This document shows positions 8,907 to 17,168 of a DNA stretch of 64,000 nt, piece after piece. Below the pieces are notes generated by a model. The model was not told the DNA's origin and did not search any database. It saw nothing but the letters and a program-made list of their open reading frames with translations. The position numbers and the translations under genes are program-made. The stretch covers positions 62,001-126,000 of the forward strand of contig JBGTCV010000057.1 in NCBI GenBank assembly GCA_041748655.1, in the 5' to 3' direction. Source of the DNA: Leptofilum sp041748655 (lineage in GTDB: Bacteria; Chloroflexota; Anaerolineae; Promineifilales; Promineifilaceae). The number at the start of each line of letters is the position of its first letter. Position 1 is the stretch's first letter.

Positions 8907-9568
8907 TTGCCTGCCGGATCGCGCAAATAGACGGGAGCCAGCGTCTGGGCATCATCCACATCATCAGCACGCAAGCGCCGCCAGCCCAGCTCTGCCAGGT
9001 AACCCGCCCGCCGAACGGCCGTTGCCGGGGGCGCAATCTGGAATGTTTTTTTGGTAGACTTGATCAGTTTGGCCGCCTGCGCCGTAATTTCGCCCGCAAA
9101 AGTAACGCGCCCTTCCAGCGTAGGCAGCAGCACTTCCCAGCTTTCGATAGTGGGCGTCTGGCTGGTTTGCCAGCCACGGCCGCTTTCCCATTCATACGGG
9201 GCCACACAAATACGGGTGCGCCCCGCCTCGGCCACCACCAATAGCTGACCCGGAAACGGCCCAAACGCCGCCGCCACAATATCCAGTGTAGCGATGCCCA
9301 GTAGCGGCAGCTGGTTAGCCAGCGCCAGCCCTTTAGCCAGCGCCAACCCCACCCGCAGCCCGGTATAAGAGCCAGGCCCGATGGCCACGGCAATGCCGCT
9401 TAAATCAGCTGGAGCCACGTTGGCGCGCTGCAACATCTCTTGCAAATTAGGTGCCAGTTCAATGGTGTGGTTGTTTAAACAGCGCCAACCCATCTCGGCA
9501 ACAACGGCCGTTCCGTCATGCAGCCCCATCCCCAGCCAGCGCGTCGCTGTATCAATCGCTAAAATCAT
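8903..9568 (-). CDS. tsaB: tRNA threonylcarbamoyladenosine biosynthesis protein TsaB
   Basis: 221 residues with the ASKHA-type N-terminus ILAIDTATRWLGMGL and the diagnostic GPGSYTGLRVGLALAKGLA. TsaB is the non-catalytic partner of TsaD in making the universal t6A37 modification of ANN-decoding tRNAs, in a complex that also needs TsaE. It sits between tsaE and rimI in one leftward operon; tsaD is not in the window. Confidence 0.95.
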   Translation of the reverse strand: MILAIDTATRWLGMGLHDGTAVVAEMGWRCLNNHTIELAPNLQEMLQRANVAPADLSGIAVAIGPGSYTGLRVGLALAKGLALANQLPLLGIATLDIVAAAFGPFPGQLLVVAEAGRTRICVAPYEWESGRGWQTSQTPTIESWEVLLPTLEGRVTFAGEITAQAAKLIKSTKKTFQIAPPATAVRRAGYLAELGWRRLRADDVDDAQTLAPVYLRDPAGN

Positions 9569-9590
9569 CTAGTTAAACTCCATAGCGCCG

Positions 9591-10091
9591 TTAGACACCA
9601 AAGGCACTCTTTTTAAACTCTTCCAGCAGTTCAGCCGACCGATCACCAGCGGCTGAAATCCGCAATTTACGGCGCGTTTCGCTCACGTAGGTCAGCGCAA
9701 TCCAAAGCCGGTCCTCCGGCAGCATCGCAGCGATACGCTCCGGCCACTCAATCATGACCGCCCCAGCGCCATCCAGCACATCGTCCAGCCCAGCCGTGAG
9801 CTGATCGGCCGTTTCTTCCAGGCGGTAGCAGTCGATGTGGTAAAGGATACGGCCGTCTGCCAGCCGAGGATACTCATTCACCAACGTATACGTCGGGCTG
9901 GTCACCCGCAAACCGCTGCCCCAGCCCCGGCCAATACCCCGCGCCAGCGCTGTTTTGCCCGCCCCCAACTCGCCCGACAGGCAAACCAAATCATGCACCT
10001 GCAAAAGCTCGCCCAAACGCACCCCCAGGCGCGTCGTCTGCTCTACACTGCTGCTAACAAAATCAATGGTCCAGCGATCCAATATAGCCAT
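9591..10091 (-). CDS. tsaE: tRNA threonylcarbamoyladenosine biosynthesis ATPase TsaE
   Basis: 166 residues. The Walker A motif GELGAGKTALARGIGRGWG, the signature SPTYTLVNEYP and HIDCYRLEE are those of the TsaE/YjeE ATPases, which drive the TsaBD t6A cycle. It is the first gene of the tsaE-tsaB-rimI operon, with 22 bases to tsaB. Confidence 0.95.
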   Translation of the reverse strand: MAILDRWTIDFVSSSVEQTTRLGVRLGELLQVHDLVCLSGELGAGKTALARGIGRGWGSGLRVTSPTYTLVNEYPRLADGRILYHIDCYRLEETADQLTAGLDDVLDGAGAVMIEWPERIAAMLPEDRLWIALTYVSETRRKLRISAAGDRSAELLEEFKKSAFGV

Positions 10092-10207
10092 TTAGTCACC
10101 TAACGTTAAATTTCACGGCTGATTTATTATACCCTCTCCCTGTGATCATGGTATCATAATCAAACGCCTCATTTTTGAGGTAAACATACTTATTGAGCTG
10201 ACCATTC

Positions 10208-10951
10208 ATGCGAATCCTCATAATCTCCGACATCCACGCTAACCTTACCGCTTTCCAGACCGTGCTGGAACATGCCCGCAACCAGTGGGACACCATCTGG
10301 TTTTTAGGGGATTTGGTTGGCTACGGTCCAGACCCCAACGAATGTGTTCAGGAACTACAAAAACATAGCCATATCGCTCTCTCCGGCAATCACGACCAGG
10401 CCGTGCTGGGTAAACTGGACATCAAATCCTTTAATCGTGAAGCAAAATACGCCATCAGCTGGACCCAGGAAGCACTCAGCAGCGAAAGCTACAGCTATTT
10501 ACAAAGCCTGAGCTCCAAACAGATTGAGGGGAATTTTACCCTGGCCCACGCCAGCCCACGCTACCCTGTCTGGGAATATATTTTAGACCCGCTCACCGCA
10601 TCTGAAAACTTCAACTGGTTTGAAACCGATTTTTGCCTGGTCGGCCATACCCATGTGCCCATCATTTTTGAGGAGCGCCTAAACGGTTTCCGCCGGGTGA
10701 ATGTGCGCCAGCCAAGCTATGCAAACAGACAGGAAGGGTTCTCACTGGGCCCAGAGCGGCTCATCATCAACCCCGGCAGCGTCGGGCAGCCCCGCGACTC
10801 TGACCCCCGCGCCGCTTACGCCCTCCTCGATACCGAAGCCATGATCTGGTCTTACCAAAGAACTTCTTACCCCATCCGCGAAGTACAGGAGCGCATGGAA
10901 AAGTATGGCATGCCTAAAAGATTGGTAAATCGTTTAGCCTACGGTGTCTAA
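10208..10951 (+). CDS. Metallophosphoesterase (YfcE/MJ0936-like)
   Basis: 247 residues with the full metallophosphoesterase metal-binding series: DIHAN (residues about 8-12), GDLVGYGPDP, GNHD and GHTHVP. It is a small cytosolic dinuclear-metal phosphodiesterase of the YfcE/MJ0936 type; the physiological substrate is unknown. It is transcribed divergently from tsaE across a 116-base gap. Confidence 0.9.
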   Translation: MRILIISDIHANLTAFQTVLEHARNQWDTIWFLGDLVGYGPDPNECVQELQKHSHIALSGNHDQAVLGKLDIKSFNREAKYAISWTQEALSSESYSYLQSLSSKQIEGNFTLAHASPRYPVWEYILDPLTASENFNWFETDFCLVGHTHVPIIFEERLNGFRRVNVRQPSYANRQEGFSLGPERLIINPGSVGQPRDSDPRAAYALLDTEAMIWSYQRTSYPIREVQERMEKYGMPKRLVNRLAYGV

Positions 10952-11053
10952 ATTTACCCCAACAACCTCCCAAACCGTGGGAACCTTTTATTCACCTCTT
11001 TCGTTTTACTCTCTAGACACATCTATTAATCATTTGTTCAGGAGAGCACACTT

Positions 11054-12001
11054 ATGACCCGCAAAAAATTCTTTATTCTTGCCGCGACTTTCTTCTTACT
11101 TATAGCAGCCGCCTGTAGTGAATCTTATATGGCAGAAGATTCGATCTCCGCCCCGGCTGCCATGCCCGCCCGGGATACGGCCGATTTCGACAGCGGCAGT
11201 TTTGCCGGAGAAGTCATGGAGGAAATGGCCACATCTGGCGAGGATGGTGGCTTTGGCGTCGGCAGCAATGCGCAATCCACCAACCTCCAGGTGACGCAAG
11301 AACGACTTATCATTCGCACCGCCAACATGAGCTTGCTTGTGGCCAACACTGAAGAGGCAATGGCCACCATCAGCCGCATGGCCGAGGAAAACGGCGGGTG
11401 GGTGGTGAACAGCTCCCTCTTCCAATACAGCGCCAACGCTAAAACAGGCAATATCACCATTCGCGTGCCCTCCTCTGGCTTCAACAGCGCTCTGGAAGCG
11501 CTGCGCAACATGGCAGTTGAAGTCCGCCAGGAAAGCACTTCTGGCCAGGATGTCACCGAAGAGTTCGTTGATTTGTCTGCCCGGCTGGAAAACCTGGAAG
11601 CGACGGCCGATCGCGTCCGTGCCTTTTTGGATGATACCGAAACGGTAGAAGAGGCGCTGGCCGTAAATCGTGAACTGAGCCGTCTGGAAAGCGATATCGA
11701 AGCAATGAAGGGGCGGCTGCAATATTTAAGCCAATCCGCTTCCTTTTCTACGATTACGGTGGACCTGACCCCCGACATTGTTTCCCAACCGATTGAAGCG
11801 CCCAACTGGCGGCCAGCCCGGGTCTTCCGCAATGCCGTAGATTCTTTAATTGAAGCGCTGCAAGGGGTGGCTGAGTTTGGCATTTGGTTTGCCATTTACC
11901 TGCTGCCGCTGCTGCTGATTATTGGCCTGCCGCTCTGGCTAATTGTGCGCTTTGTCTGGCGGCGCTGGGCAAGAAGGGAAACGGCCGTTTCCACCGAATA
12001 G
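11054..12001 (+). CDS. DUF4349 membrane-anchored lipoprotein
   Basis: 315 residues. The ribosome site AGGAG lies 10 bases before the ATG. A signal peptide ends in a lipobox (IAAAC, Cys ~22). A low-complexity acidic linker precedes the DUF4349 domain (about 90-255), with its conserved start RLIIRTANMSLLV, the block ITIRVPSSGF and a central coiled coil (EEFVDLSARLENLEATADRV). A C-terminal membrane helix (~280-302) is followed by an arginine-rich tail that ends in the ETAVS read-out of the palindrome. DUF4349 proteins are envelope proteins of unknown function. Confidence 0.9.
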   Translation: MTRKKFFILAATFFLLIAAACSESYMAEDSISAPAAMPARDTADFDSGSFAGEVMEEMATSGEDGGFGVGSNAQSTNLQVTQERLIIRTANMSLLVANTEEAMATISRMAEENGGWVVNSSLFQYSANAKTGNITIRVPSSGFNSALEALRNMAVEVRQESTSGQDVTEEFVDLSARLENLEATADRVRAFLDDTETVEEALAVNRELSRLESDIEAMKGRLQYLSQSASFSTITVDLTPDIVSQPIEAPNWRPARVFRNAVDSLIEALQGVAEFGIWFAIYLLPLLLIIGLPLWLIVRFVWRRWARRETAVSTE

Positions 12002-12021
12002 CCTCCTTCACCAACCGCAAT

Positions 12022-12080
12022 TAAGGTAATTGGGTAATTGGGTAATTGGGTAACTGAGCAATTACCCAATTACTCAATTA
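12022..12080. repeat. Family A tandem repeat (GGTAATTG unit) with inverted end
   Basis: GGTAATTG/GGTAACTG units follow one another several times, then appear as the reverse complement (CAATTACCCAATTACTCAATTAC), so the block can fold into a long AT-rich hairpin. The same unit occurs at 12868-12902, 13003-13050, 20760-20783 and 48846-48906. It separates two convergent genes. Confidence 0.85.
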
Positions 12081-12087
12081 CACGCAT

Positions 12088-12864
12088 CTACTCCCCGTTC
12101 TGAATCGCCTCAATCGCCTGCCGCACTGCCCCCGCACACCTGTGAAACTGAGCCGACCCTTGCATTTCGATAGTGCGCGGGCGCGGCAGCCCAATCTGAA
12201 TTCGCTCGGTAATCGTGGCGGGCTGTCCCCCCATCACCATCACTTCATCCGCCAGCAGCACCGCTTCCTGAATGCTGTGCGTCACCATGAAGACCGTCAC
12301 CGGCAGCGCGGCCCAGATGCGCAGCAGCTCCTGCCCCATGCGCTCCCGCGTCAGGGCGTCCAGCGCCCCAAATGGCTCGTCTAGCAGCAGCAGCGCAGGC
12401 CGATGCACCAACGCCCGCGCCAGCGCCACCCGCTGGGCCATGCCACCCGATAGCTGCGCCGGATAGCTGCGTTCCTGGCCCGCCAGCCCCACCAGGGCCA
12501 ACATTTGGCGTACGGCCGTATCCGCCTCCACCTGCCCCATCCCCTGAATTTCCAGCGGCAGCCGCACGTTTTCATAGGCCGTACGCCACGGCATGAGATT
12601 ATCTTTTTGGAACATCAGGCCAATGGAGGGGGGCTGGCCGTCTGGCTGGTTGGCAAAATGGATCTGGCCGGAAGACGGCCGTAACAGCCCCGCCAACAGC
12701 CGCACCAGGGTCGATTTACCTACGCCAGACGGCCCCACCAGCGCCGTAAAGCTGCCCCCCGGCAGGGAAAAAGATAGATTAGCCAATACTTTTTGCTTAA
12801 CACCAAAAACATGGCTCACGTTTTGCACGGTGAGGAAGGAATCTGGGTTCATAGTAGACAACAT
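12088..12864 (-). CDS. ABC transporter ATP-binding protein, riboflavin/FMN-riboswitch regulon
   Basis: 258 residues of the nitrate/taurine/thiamine-precursor ATPase group: Walker A GPSGVGKSTL, Q-loop FQKDNLMPW, signature LSGGMAQRVALARAL, Walker B LLLLDEPFGALD and switch His in VTHS. It is the last gene of a leftward set after a permease and a binding protein, all downstream of an FMN riboswitch, so it probably powers uptake of riboflavin or a flavin precursor. The gap to the binding-protein gene is filled with tandem repeats, so it may also have its own promoter. Confidence 0.85.
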   Translation of the reverse strand: MLSTMNPDSFLTVQNVSHVFGVKQKVLANLSFSLPGGSFTALVGPSGVGKSTLVRLLAGLLRPSSGQIHFANQPDGQPPSIGLMFQKDNLMPWRTAYENVRLPLEIQGMGQVEADTAVRQMLALVGLAGQERSYPAQLSGGMAQRVALARALVHRPALLLLDEPFGALDALTRERMGQELLRIWAALPVTVFMVTHSIQEAVLLADEVMVMGGQPATITERIQIGLPRPRTIEMQGSAQFHRCAGAVRQAIEAIQNGE

Positions 12865-13046
12865 GAAAGGTAATTGGGTAATTAGGTAATTAGGTAATTG
12901 AGAGCGAAAATAATCAAAGATTTCGCAGATTGAAAAGATTTAATCTGCGTAATCTGCGAAATCTGTTGATAAAAATCTTGATTGGTTCTGGCTTGTCCAG
13001 GTTAGGTAATTTGGTTGCCCAATTACTCAATTACCCAATTACTCAA
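12865..13046. repeat. Family A and family E repeats between ABC genes
   Basis: GGTAATTA units (12868-12902), then an inverted pair built on the phrase AATCTGCG..CGCAGATT (12918-12962), then family A again in the opposite orientation (13003-13050). Together these can form one long cruciform or hairpin inside what should be an operon. Confidence 0.75.
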
Positions 13047-14030
13047 TTACTCCTCATTGGCGAGAACAAAATCGTTGCTAAAAACGGCCGTTAAATCCGC
13101 CAGCGGCGCGTCCATCAGGCCGGCATCCAGCAGCACTGTCTGGGTGTTTTGCCAGGAGGCCAGGTCAGAAAAACCCAGCGTATCGGCCTGCCACAGCGGC
13201 AGGGAGGCTTCCAGGACTGGTTTACGGCCGTCTTCCAGCCCCTCCACATACGCTTTGCTAATTTCAAACGCGGCGTCCGGATCGGCCAACGTGTCGGCCA
13301 GGCCGCGCAGCACCGCCCCCACAAACCGCTCGACCAGCTCTGGATTTTCCGCAATCGTTGTTTCGTTGGTGATGATGCCGTTGGCCACCAGGTCGATGGT
13401 GTCCGACACCTGGATGACGTTGATCGACACGCCCTGCGCCGCCAGCTGCACCGGTTCGTTATTGGCATAGCCCACCACCGCTTCAGATTGGCCAGCCAGC
13501 AGCGATTCTATCTGGTTAAAGCCGATGTCGCTGGCATTGACGTCTTCCGGCTGCATGTCGCTGGCAGCCAGCAAGCCCAGATACCCCACGTAGCTGGCTC
13601 CAAAAAAGCCGGGGAGACCGAGGGAACGGCCGTTCAAATCTGCCGGGGTTTCAATGCCAGCTTCCACCTTGCTCACCACCACAATGGGAAACTTCTGGAA
13701 CCATTCCATCACGTACACCACGGGCACACCCTGGGCACGGGCCAACAGCATCTGCTCACCACTGACAATGGCAAACGGCCGTTCATTGGCTCCCACCAGC
13801 GCCACACCCTCCGTCTCAAAAATGTACTCAAACGTCACGGCAAAGCCCGCCTCGGCAAAATAGCCCCGCTCTTGCGCCACATAAAACGGCGCAAACTGCG
13901 GGTCTGCAAAAAAACCCATCGGTAACTGGATTTCCACCAGCTCCGATTCCACCGCCGTCCCTGCCTGGCAAGCGCCCAGCAGCAAAATGGCGATAAACCC
14001 CAAAATGATTATGCGAATATTTTTGTACAT
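13047..14030 (-). CDS. ribY: Substrate-binding lipoprotein, NMT1/THI5-like, predicted riboflavin binder
   Basis: 327 residues from the ATG at 14030 (AAGGAAAA upstream); a longer frame adds residues with no signal character. The signal peptide ends in LLGAC (lipobox). The mature part is an NMT1/THI5-type periplasmic binding fold: MGFFADPQFAPFYVAQERGYF near the start, GRSLGLPGFFGASYVG in the middle and ANGIITNETTIAENPELV in lobe 2. The family usually binds thiamine precursors, but the operon is under an FMN riboswitch rather than a TPP riboswitch. That matches the RibXY riboflavin importers predicted in Chloroflexota. The gene name is assigned on context. Confidence 0.75.
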   Translation of the reverse strand: MYKNIRIIILGFIAILLLGACQAGTAVESELVEIQLPMGFFADPQFAPFYVAQERGYFAEAGFAVTFEYIFETEGVALVGANERPFAIVSGEQMLLARAQGVPVVYVMEWFQKFPIVVVSKVEAGIETPADLNGRSLGLPGFFGASYVGYLGLLAASDMQPEDVNASDIGFNQIESLLAGQSEAVVGYANNEPVQLAAQGVSINVIQVSDTIDLVANGIITNETTIAENPELVERFVGAVLRGLADTLADPDAAFEISKAYVEGLEDGRKPVLEASLPLWQADTLGFSDLASWQNTQTVLLDAGLMDAPLADLTAVFSNDFVLANEE

Positions 14031-14105
14031 TAGATTTTCCTTTTTAGTTTTAGTGGCTGGTGGCTGGTGGCTAGTAAAAACCAGCCGCCAGCCCCTAACC
14101 ACTAT

Positions 14106-14876
14106 TCACTGATTTACTTGCCAACGCAGCAGCCGTTTTTCGGCCAGCGTCACCAAACCGTAAAGCGCCAGCGCCATCGCCGCCAGCGTAAAAAGCACCA
14201 CAAACACCAAATCCGTTTTGAACTGATAGCGGGCAGTGATAAGCAAATAGCCCAAGCCCTCGGTTTTGGGCTGCACAAACTCCCCTACCAGCGCCCCAAT
14301 AACGCTGAGCGTGGCCCCCAGCTTCAGCCCAGCCAGCACAATGGGCAGCGCCGCTGGCCACTCCAGCTTGCGGAAGATTTGCCAGCGCGTGGCCTGCAAC
14401 GAGGCCATCAGCTCGTACAGTTCGCGCGGCACGGAGCGCAGCCCGGCAATGATGTTGATGAGCACGGGGAAAAAGACGACCAGCACCGCCACCAGCACCC
14501 GCGCCCAAAAGGTGGAGCGAATCCAGATGGTGAGCAGGGGGGCGATGGCAATCACCGGAATGGCCTGGGAAGCGATGAGATAGGGGGAGATGAGCCGTTC
14601 GGCCAGGGAGGATTTGGCCAGCAAATAGCCCAGCGGCAGCGAAATGAACGAGCCAATGAGCAGCCCCGGGATGACTTCGCTGATGGTGATGAGGCTGTGG
14701 CGCTGCAAACGGCCGTCTGCCACCACCACCCTAAACTGCCGAATCACATCCAGCGGGCCAGGCAAAATAAATTTATCGTACGCTCCCAACAGCACCACCG
14801 CCTGCCACAGCAAAAGCAGCAGCACAAAGGAGGCGAACACCGTCACCGAAACGGGCTGCCGACGCAACCAATCCAT
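14106..14876 (-). CDS. ribX: ABC transporter permease, predicted riboflavin importer subunit
   Basis: 257 residues, six predicted membrane segments, with the BPD_transp_1 signature (EAA loop) near ELYELMASLQATRWQIFRKLE. The start is set at 14876, where GAGG lies 7 bases upstream and the sequence begins MDWLRRQP just before the first helix. The longer open frame runs back through the riboswitch terminator and cannot be coding. It is the first gene behind the FMN riboswitch and lies 75 bases from ribY. Confidence 0.82.
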   Translation of the reverse strand: MDWLRRQPVSVTVFASFVLLLLLWQAVVLLGAYDKFILPGPLDVIRQFRVVVADGRLQRHSLITISEVIPGLLIGSFISLPLGYLLAKSSLAERLISPYLIASQAIPVIAIAPLLTIWIRSTFWARVLVAVLVVFFPVLINIIAGLRSVPRELYELMASLQATRWQIFRKLEWPAALPIVLAGLKLGATLSVIGALVGEFVQPKTEGLGYLLITARYQFKTDLVFVVLFTLAAMALALYGLVTLAEKRLLRWQVNQ

Positions 14877-14986
14877 AAAATCCTCACAAAATTGTACGGG
14901 GCAAGGGAAAACTACACGCGAGGCATAGCTGCGGTGCGCGAACACCTGGCAGCCATGAAACAGAAACGGCCGTTCGGCACACCACC

Positions 14987-15015
14987 AAAAAAAGCCCCAC
15001 ATTGCGTGTGGGGGC
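14987..15015 (-). terminator. Riboswitch terminator
   Basis: On the minus strand the stem CCCCACA / TGTGGGG with a five-base loop is followed at once by seven T residues. It lies 45 bases after the FMN aptamer and 110 bases before ribX, so it is the expression platform: flavin binding should favour this hairpin and stop transcription. Confidence 0.88.
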
Positions 15016-15058
15016 AGTTTAATCATGGCATGACAAACAAAACGCGGCGCGTCTCGTT

Positions 15059-15302
15059 TACCTTCTCCCATCCAGACTATACTGTCGGCTCTGGAGTTTC
15101 ACCAGATCAACCTTGTCCCGTAATCAGTAATCAGTGGTCAATGCAATGGTCAGTGGTCAGTTTTTACTGATTACTGATTACCAATTACCAATTACTGCTT
15201 ACCGAATACCGGAACGCAGTTCGCGGGCTTGGCCTGCGCAGGCCTCACCGCCGGTCGGGAATTGGCGCATTTGCGTACGCCTTCACCCTGCCCCGAAGGT
15301 TA
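15059..15302 (-). promoter_or_regulatory. FMN riboswitch (RFN element) with a repeat inserted in a variable arm
   Basis: Minus-strand conserved segments in order: AACCTTCGGGGCAGGGTGAA (P1/P2 5' side), AATTCCCGACCGGCGGTGA, GCCCGCGA, then after a long insert TGATCTGGTGAAACTCC, AGAGCCGACAGT, and GGATGGGAGAAGGTAA closing P1. These match the RFN consensus almost base for base. Between the conserved GCCCGCGA block and TGATCTGG there are about 100 bases, including family B repeats (15118-15195); this arm is normally short. An extra GGCG/CGCC hairpin also sits in the P2 region. Regulates the ribX-ribY-ATPase genes. Confidence 0.93.
15118..15200. repeat. Family B repeat inside the riboswitch
   Basis: TAATCAGTAATCAGTGGTCA is followed after a short spacer by its inverted form (ACTGATTACTGATTACCAATTACC), so the insert itself can pair as a long stem. 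The same words make up the repeats at 49711-49875, 54722-54797, 62034-62066 and 62709-62785. Confidence 0.85.
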
Positions 15303-15321
15303 TTATTCGTTTATAGGCTTG

Positions 15322-15349
15322 ATTATACAGAAGCTGTGGGGCGCGTCAA
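15322..15349 (-). promoter_or_regulatory. Promoter of the riboswitch transcript
   Basis: On the minus strand TTGACG (15349-15344) and TATAAT (15327-15322) are separated by 16 bases. Transcription would start near 15315, about a dozen bases before the P1 stem of the aptamer. Confidence 0.75.
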
Positions 15350-15475
15350 TGCATTTCACCCGTCTGGCTCCTGACAAACATCATGAATTTACAGGGTAAC
15401 TATCACTAGACAGCCGCCATAGAAAAGCGATGATCTACAATGTTGGATGTCTTATTTTGAGTAATGGAGTGGAAT

Positions 15476-15940
15476 ATGAGTCAGTTCGATGAGTTAGCCA
15501 AAGAATTTCTTGCCCAGAAGCGGATTGCCGTAGCGGGCGTCTCGCGCAATAAAAATGAAACGGCCAACGCCATTTACCGCACGCTGCGCGGCAAAGGGTA
15601 TGCCGTATTTGCGGTGAACCCCCATGCCCAGTCGGTGGAGGAGGGGCCGTGCTATGCCAATATGCAGGCGATTCCCGGCGGGGTAGATGGCGCGATTTTG
15701 GTGACAACACCAGAACAGAGCGCCCAGGTGGTGCAGGATTGTGTGGCGGCGGGCGTGCCGCGCGTCTGGATGCACAACAATACCTTTGCCCCCTCCAGCG
15801 TCTCGGATGAGGGAACGGCCGTTTGCCAGGCCAACGGCATTAAGGTTATTGCGGGGGGCTGCCCAATGATGTTCTTCGACCCTTTCCACAAATGCATGAA
15901 GTGGGCGCTGGGCAAAATGGGTCGGCTGCCAGCAGGGTAA
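15476..15940 (+). CDS. CoA-binding domain protein (YccU-like)
   Basis: 154 residues from the ATG at 15476 (GGAG 6 bases upstream; the ATG at 15464 contains that site). A single Rossmann-like CoA_binding domain: RIAVAGVSRN for the first strand and turn, FAVNPHAQSVEEGPCY, VDGAILVTTPEQ, and the conserved end IAGGCPMMFF. Family members bind CoA; their cellular role is not settled. It stands alone between the riboswitch promoter and a small membrane protein gene. Confidence 0.85.
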   Translation: MSQFDELAKEFLAQKRIAVAGVSRNKNETANAIYRTLRGKGYAVFAVNPHAQSVEEGPCYANMQAIPGGVDGAILVTTPEQSAQVVQDCVAAGVPRVWMHNNTFAPSSVSDEGTAVCQANGIKVIAGGCPMMFFDPFHKCMKWALGKMGRLPAG

Positions 15941-16041
15941 TTGGCAGCCAGAAATGATTAAATTCTAAGCGCAACGGAAATATCTGCGTTTACTGAGAAG
16001 CGGATGATTATTTTTTCGCTCCTTAAATTTTGCGTGCCCGT

Positions 16042-16071
16042 TTCACATGCTCAACCAAATTATGTTATACT
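16042..16071 (+). promoter_or_regulatory. Promoter of the small membrane protein gene
   Basis: TTCACA (16042-16047) and TATACT (16066-16071) with 18 bases between. The start site would be about 40 bases before the ATG at 16119. Confidence 0.6.
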
Positions 16072-16118
16072 CGGGGGCGCAAATCAGCATACTTTCTATC
16101 GTTAAGGAGTCAATTCAA

Positions 16119-16292
16119 ATGGCCAAAGTAAGAAAACGTCGTCAGCTAAAAAAGAAGCAGCCGCAGATTTCAGATAAGACCCGGATTTACAGTCGGAAAC
16201 GGACCTTTGCCGAAAAATTCCTGCTGGTAATGGGCATCCTCATCGTTATCAGCATGGTTCTCTCTTTAATTATTACCAATGCAGGTTTTTAA
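16119..16292 (+). CDS. Small basic single-pass membrane protein (57 aa)
   Basis: The ATG at 16119 has AAGGAGT 8 bases upstream and a good promoter 50 bases before it, which together mark this as a real gene despite its size. Residues 1-33 are strongly basic (KVRKRRQLKKKQ) and residues about 37-54 form one membrane helix (FLLVMGILIVISMVLSLI), giving an inside-positive topology. I do not recognise the family. It could be a small regulator or subunit of a membrane complex. No partner is adjacent. Confidence 0.65.
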   Translation: MAKVRKRRQLKKKQPQISDKTRIYSRKRTFAEKFLLVMGILIVISMVLSLIITNAGF

Positions 16293-16426
16293 GCATCCCC
16301 AACCCAAAAAAAAACAGTCCAACCCGATAAAGGCACATCCGCCCATTTTGTCCCCGGCACTGCTCTGGCAGCTCGCCGGGGCGGATGGCTTATTATTTTT
16401 GCTGCCAACGGCCGTTGTCTTTTGTC

Positions 16427-16834
16427 TTAACCAAACCAGCCAGTCGCATCTGTACAAATGGCGTCTGCCTCAATTTCCACCATCATCTCCGGCTCTAGCA
16501 AGGAGCTCACCTCTACCAGCGTAGCCACTGGCCGAATCTGGCCAAACAGCTCCCCATGCGCTCGCCCAACTTCATCCCAATCGGTAATGTCTGTCACATA
16601 AATGCGGGTGCGCACCACATCTTTTAGCTCGGCCCCGGCATCTTGCAGCGCCTTTTCGATTTTTTTCAGGATGTAGATTGTTTGGCCATAGGGATCGTCT
16701 TCACCGACCAGGCGACCATCGCTGTTAACGGCCGTTGTTCCCGCCACATGCACATAAGGCCCCACCCGCACCGCACGCGAGTAGCCTACAATCGATTCCC
16801 ATGGGGCACCACTGGAAATGTTCATTCGGTTCAT
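16427..16834 (-). CDS. RidA/YjgF-family protein
   Basis: 135 residues, the full length of the family. It contains the Rid core: SGAPWESIVGYSRAV, VAGTTAVNSDG, QTIYILKKIEKAL and the conserved VRTRIYVTDI with the arginine that contacts the substrate carboxylate. Most members hydrolyse reactive enamines/imines from PLP enzymes; this one belongs to a broader Rid subgroup, so deaminase activity is inference. It is convergent with the small membrane protein gene. Confidence 0.88.
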   Translation of the reverse strand: MNRMNISSGAPWESIVGYSRAVRVGPYVHVAGTTAVNSDGRLVGEDDPYGQTIYILKKIEKALQDAGAELKDVVRTRIYVTDITDWDEVGRAHGELFGQIRPVATLVEVSSLLEPEMMVEIEADAICTDATGWFG

Positions 16835-17168
16835 AGCTATCTCCTAATTTCTGTTTACAGAAGGTGTGATGAGCAAGCGAATCCTGTTTAAGCGGAAACT
16901 GTTAGTAAGAATGGGAACGGCCGTTTCTACTGCTGCTTGCACCTGCTTATAACGATGCGCCAACGGACAAAATGTGGCTTACCTGCTTTTAATAACGGTC
17001 TCGAACCCAGGCAGAAGCTGATTGTAACAAAGTTGTGGGCGTGAACCAAACCGGCTACGGCGAGTTTAAGATGAAGGGCGCAAAGATAAATTTATCCAGG
17101 TCTGGAGCCGGATTCGCCTCACAACAAGTTTGGTGAAAGGCAAGCCCAACATCCCCATCGAAAAACCT
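16835..17168. other. Gap without a recognisable gene
   Basis: Only one copy of the palindrome (16918-16926) stands out. I see no coding bias, tRNA fold, promoter or hairpin that I can support. Confidence 0.5.

Noticed and set aside
14067..15170. Plus-strand open frame across the permease gene and riboswitch
   Set aside because: It runs through an aptamer and terminator and is a shadow of the minus-strand permease.
17005..17025. Sequence resembling a tRNA T-arm (GGTCTCGAACCCAGGC)
   Set aside because: No acceptor stem, anticodon arm or CCA end fits around it.
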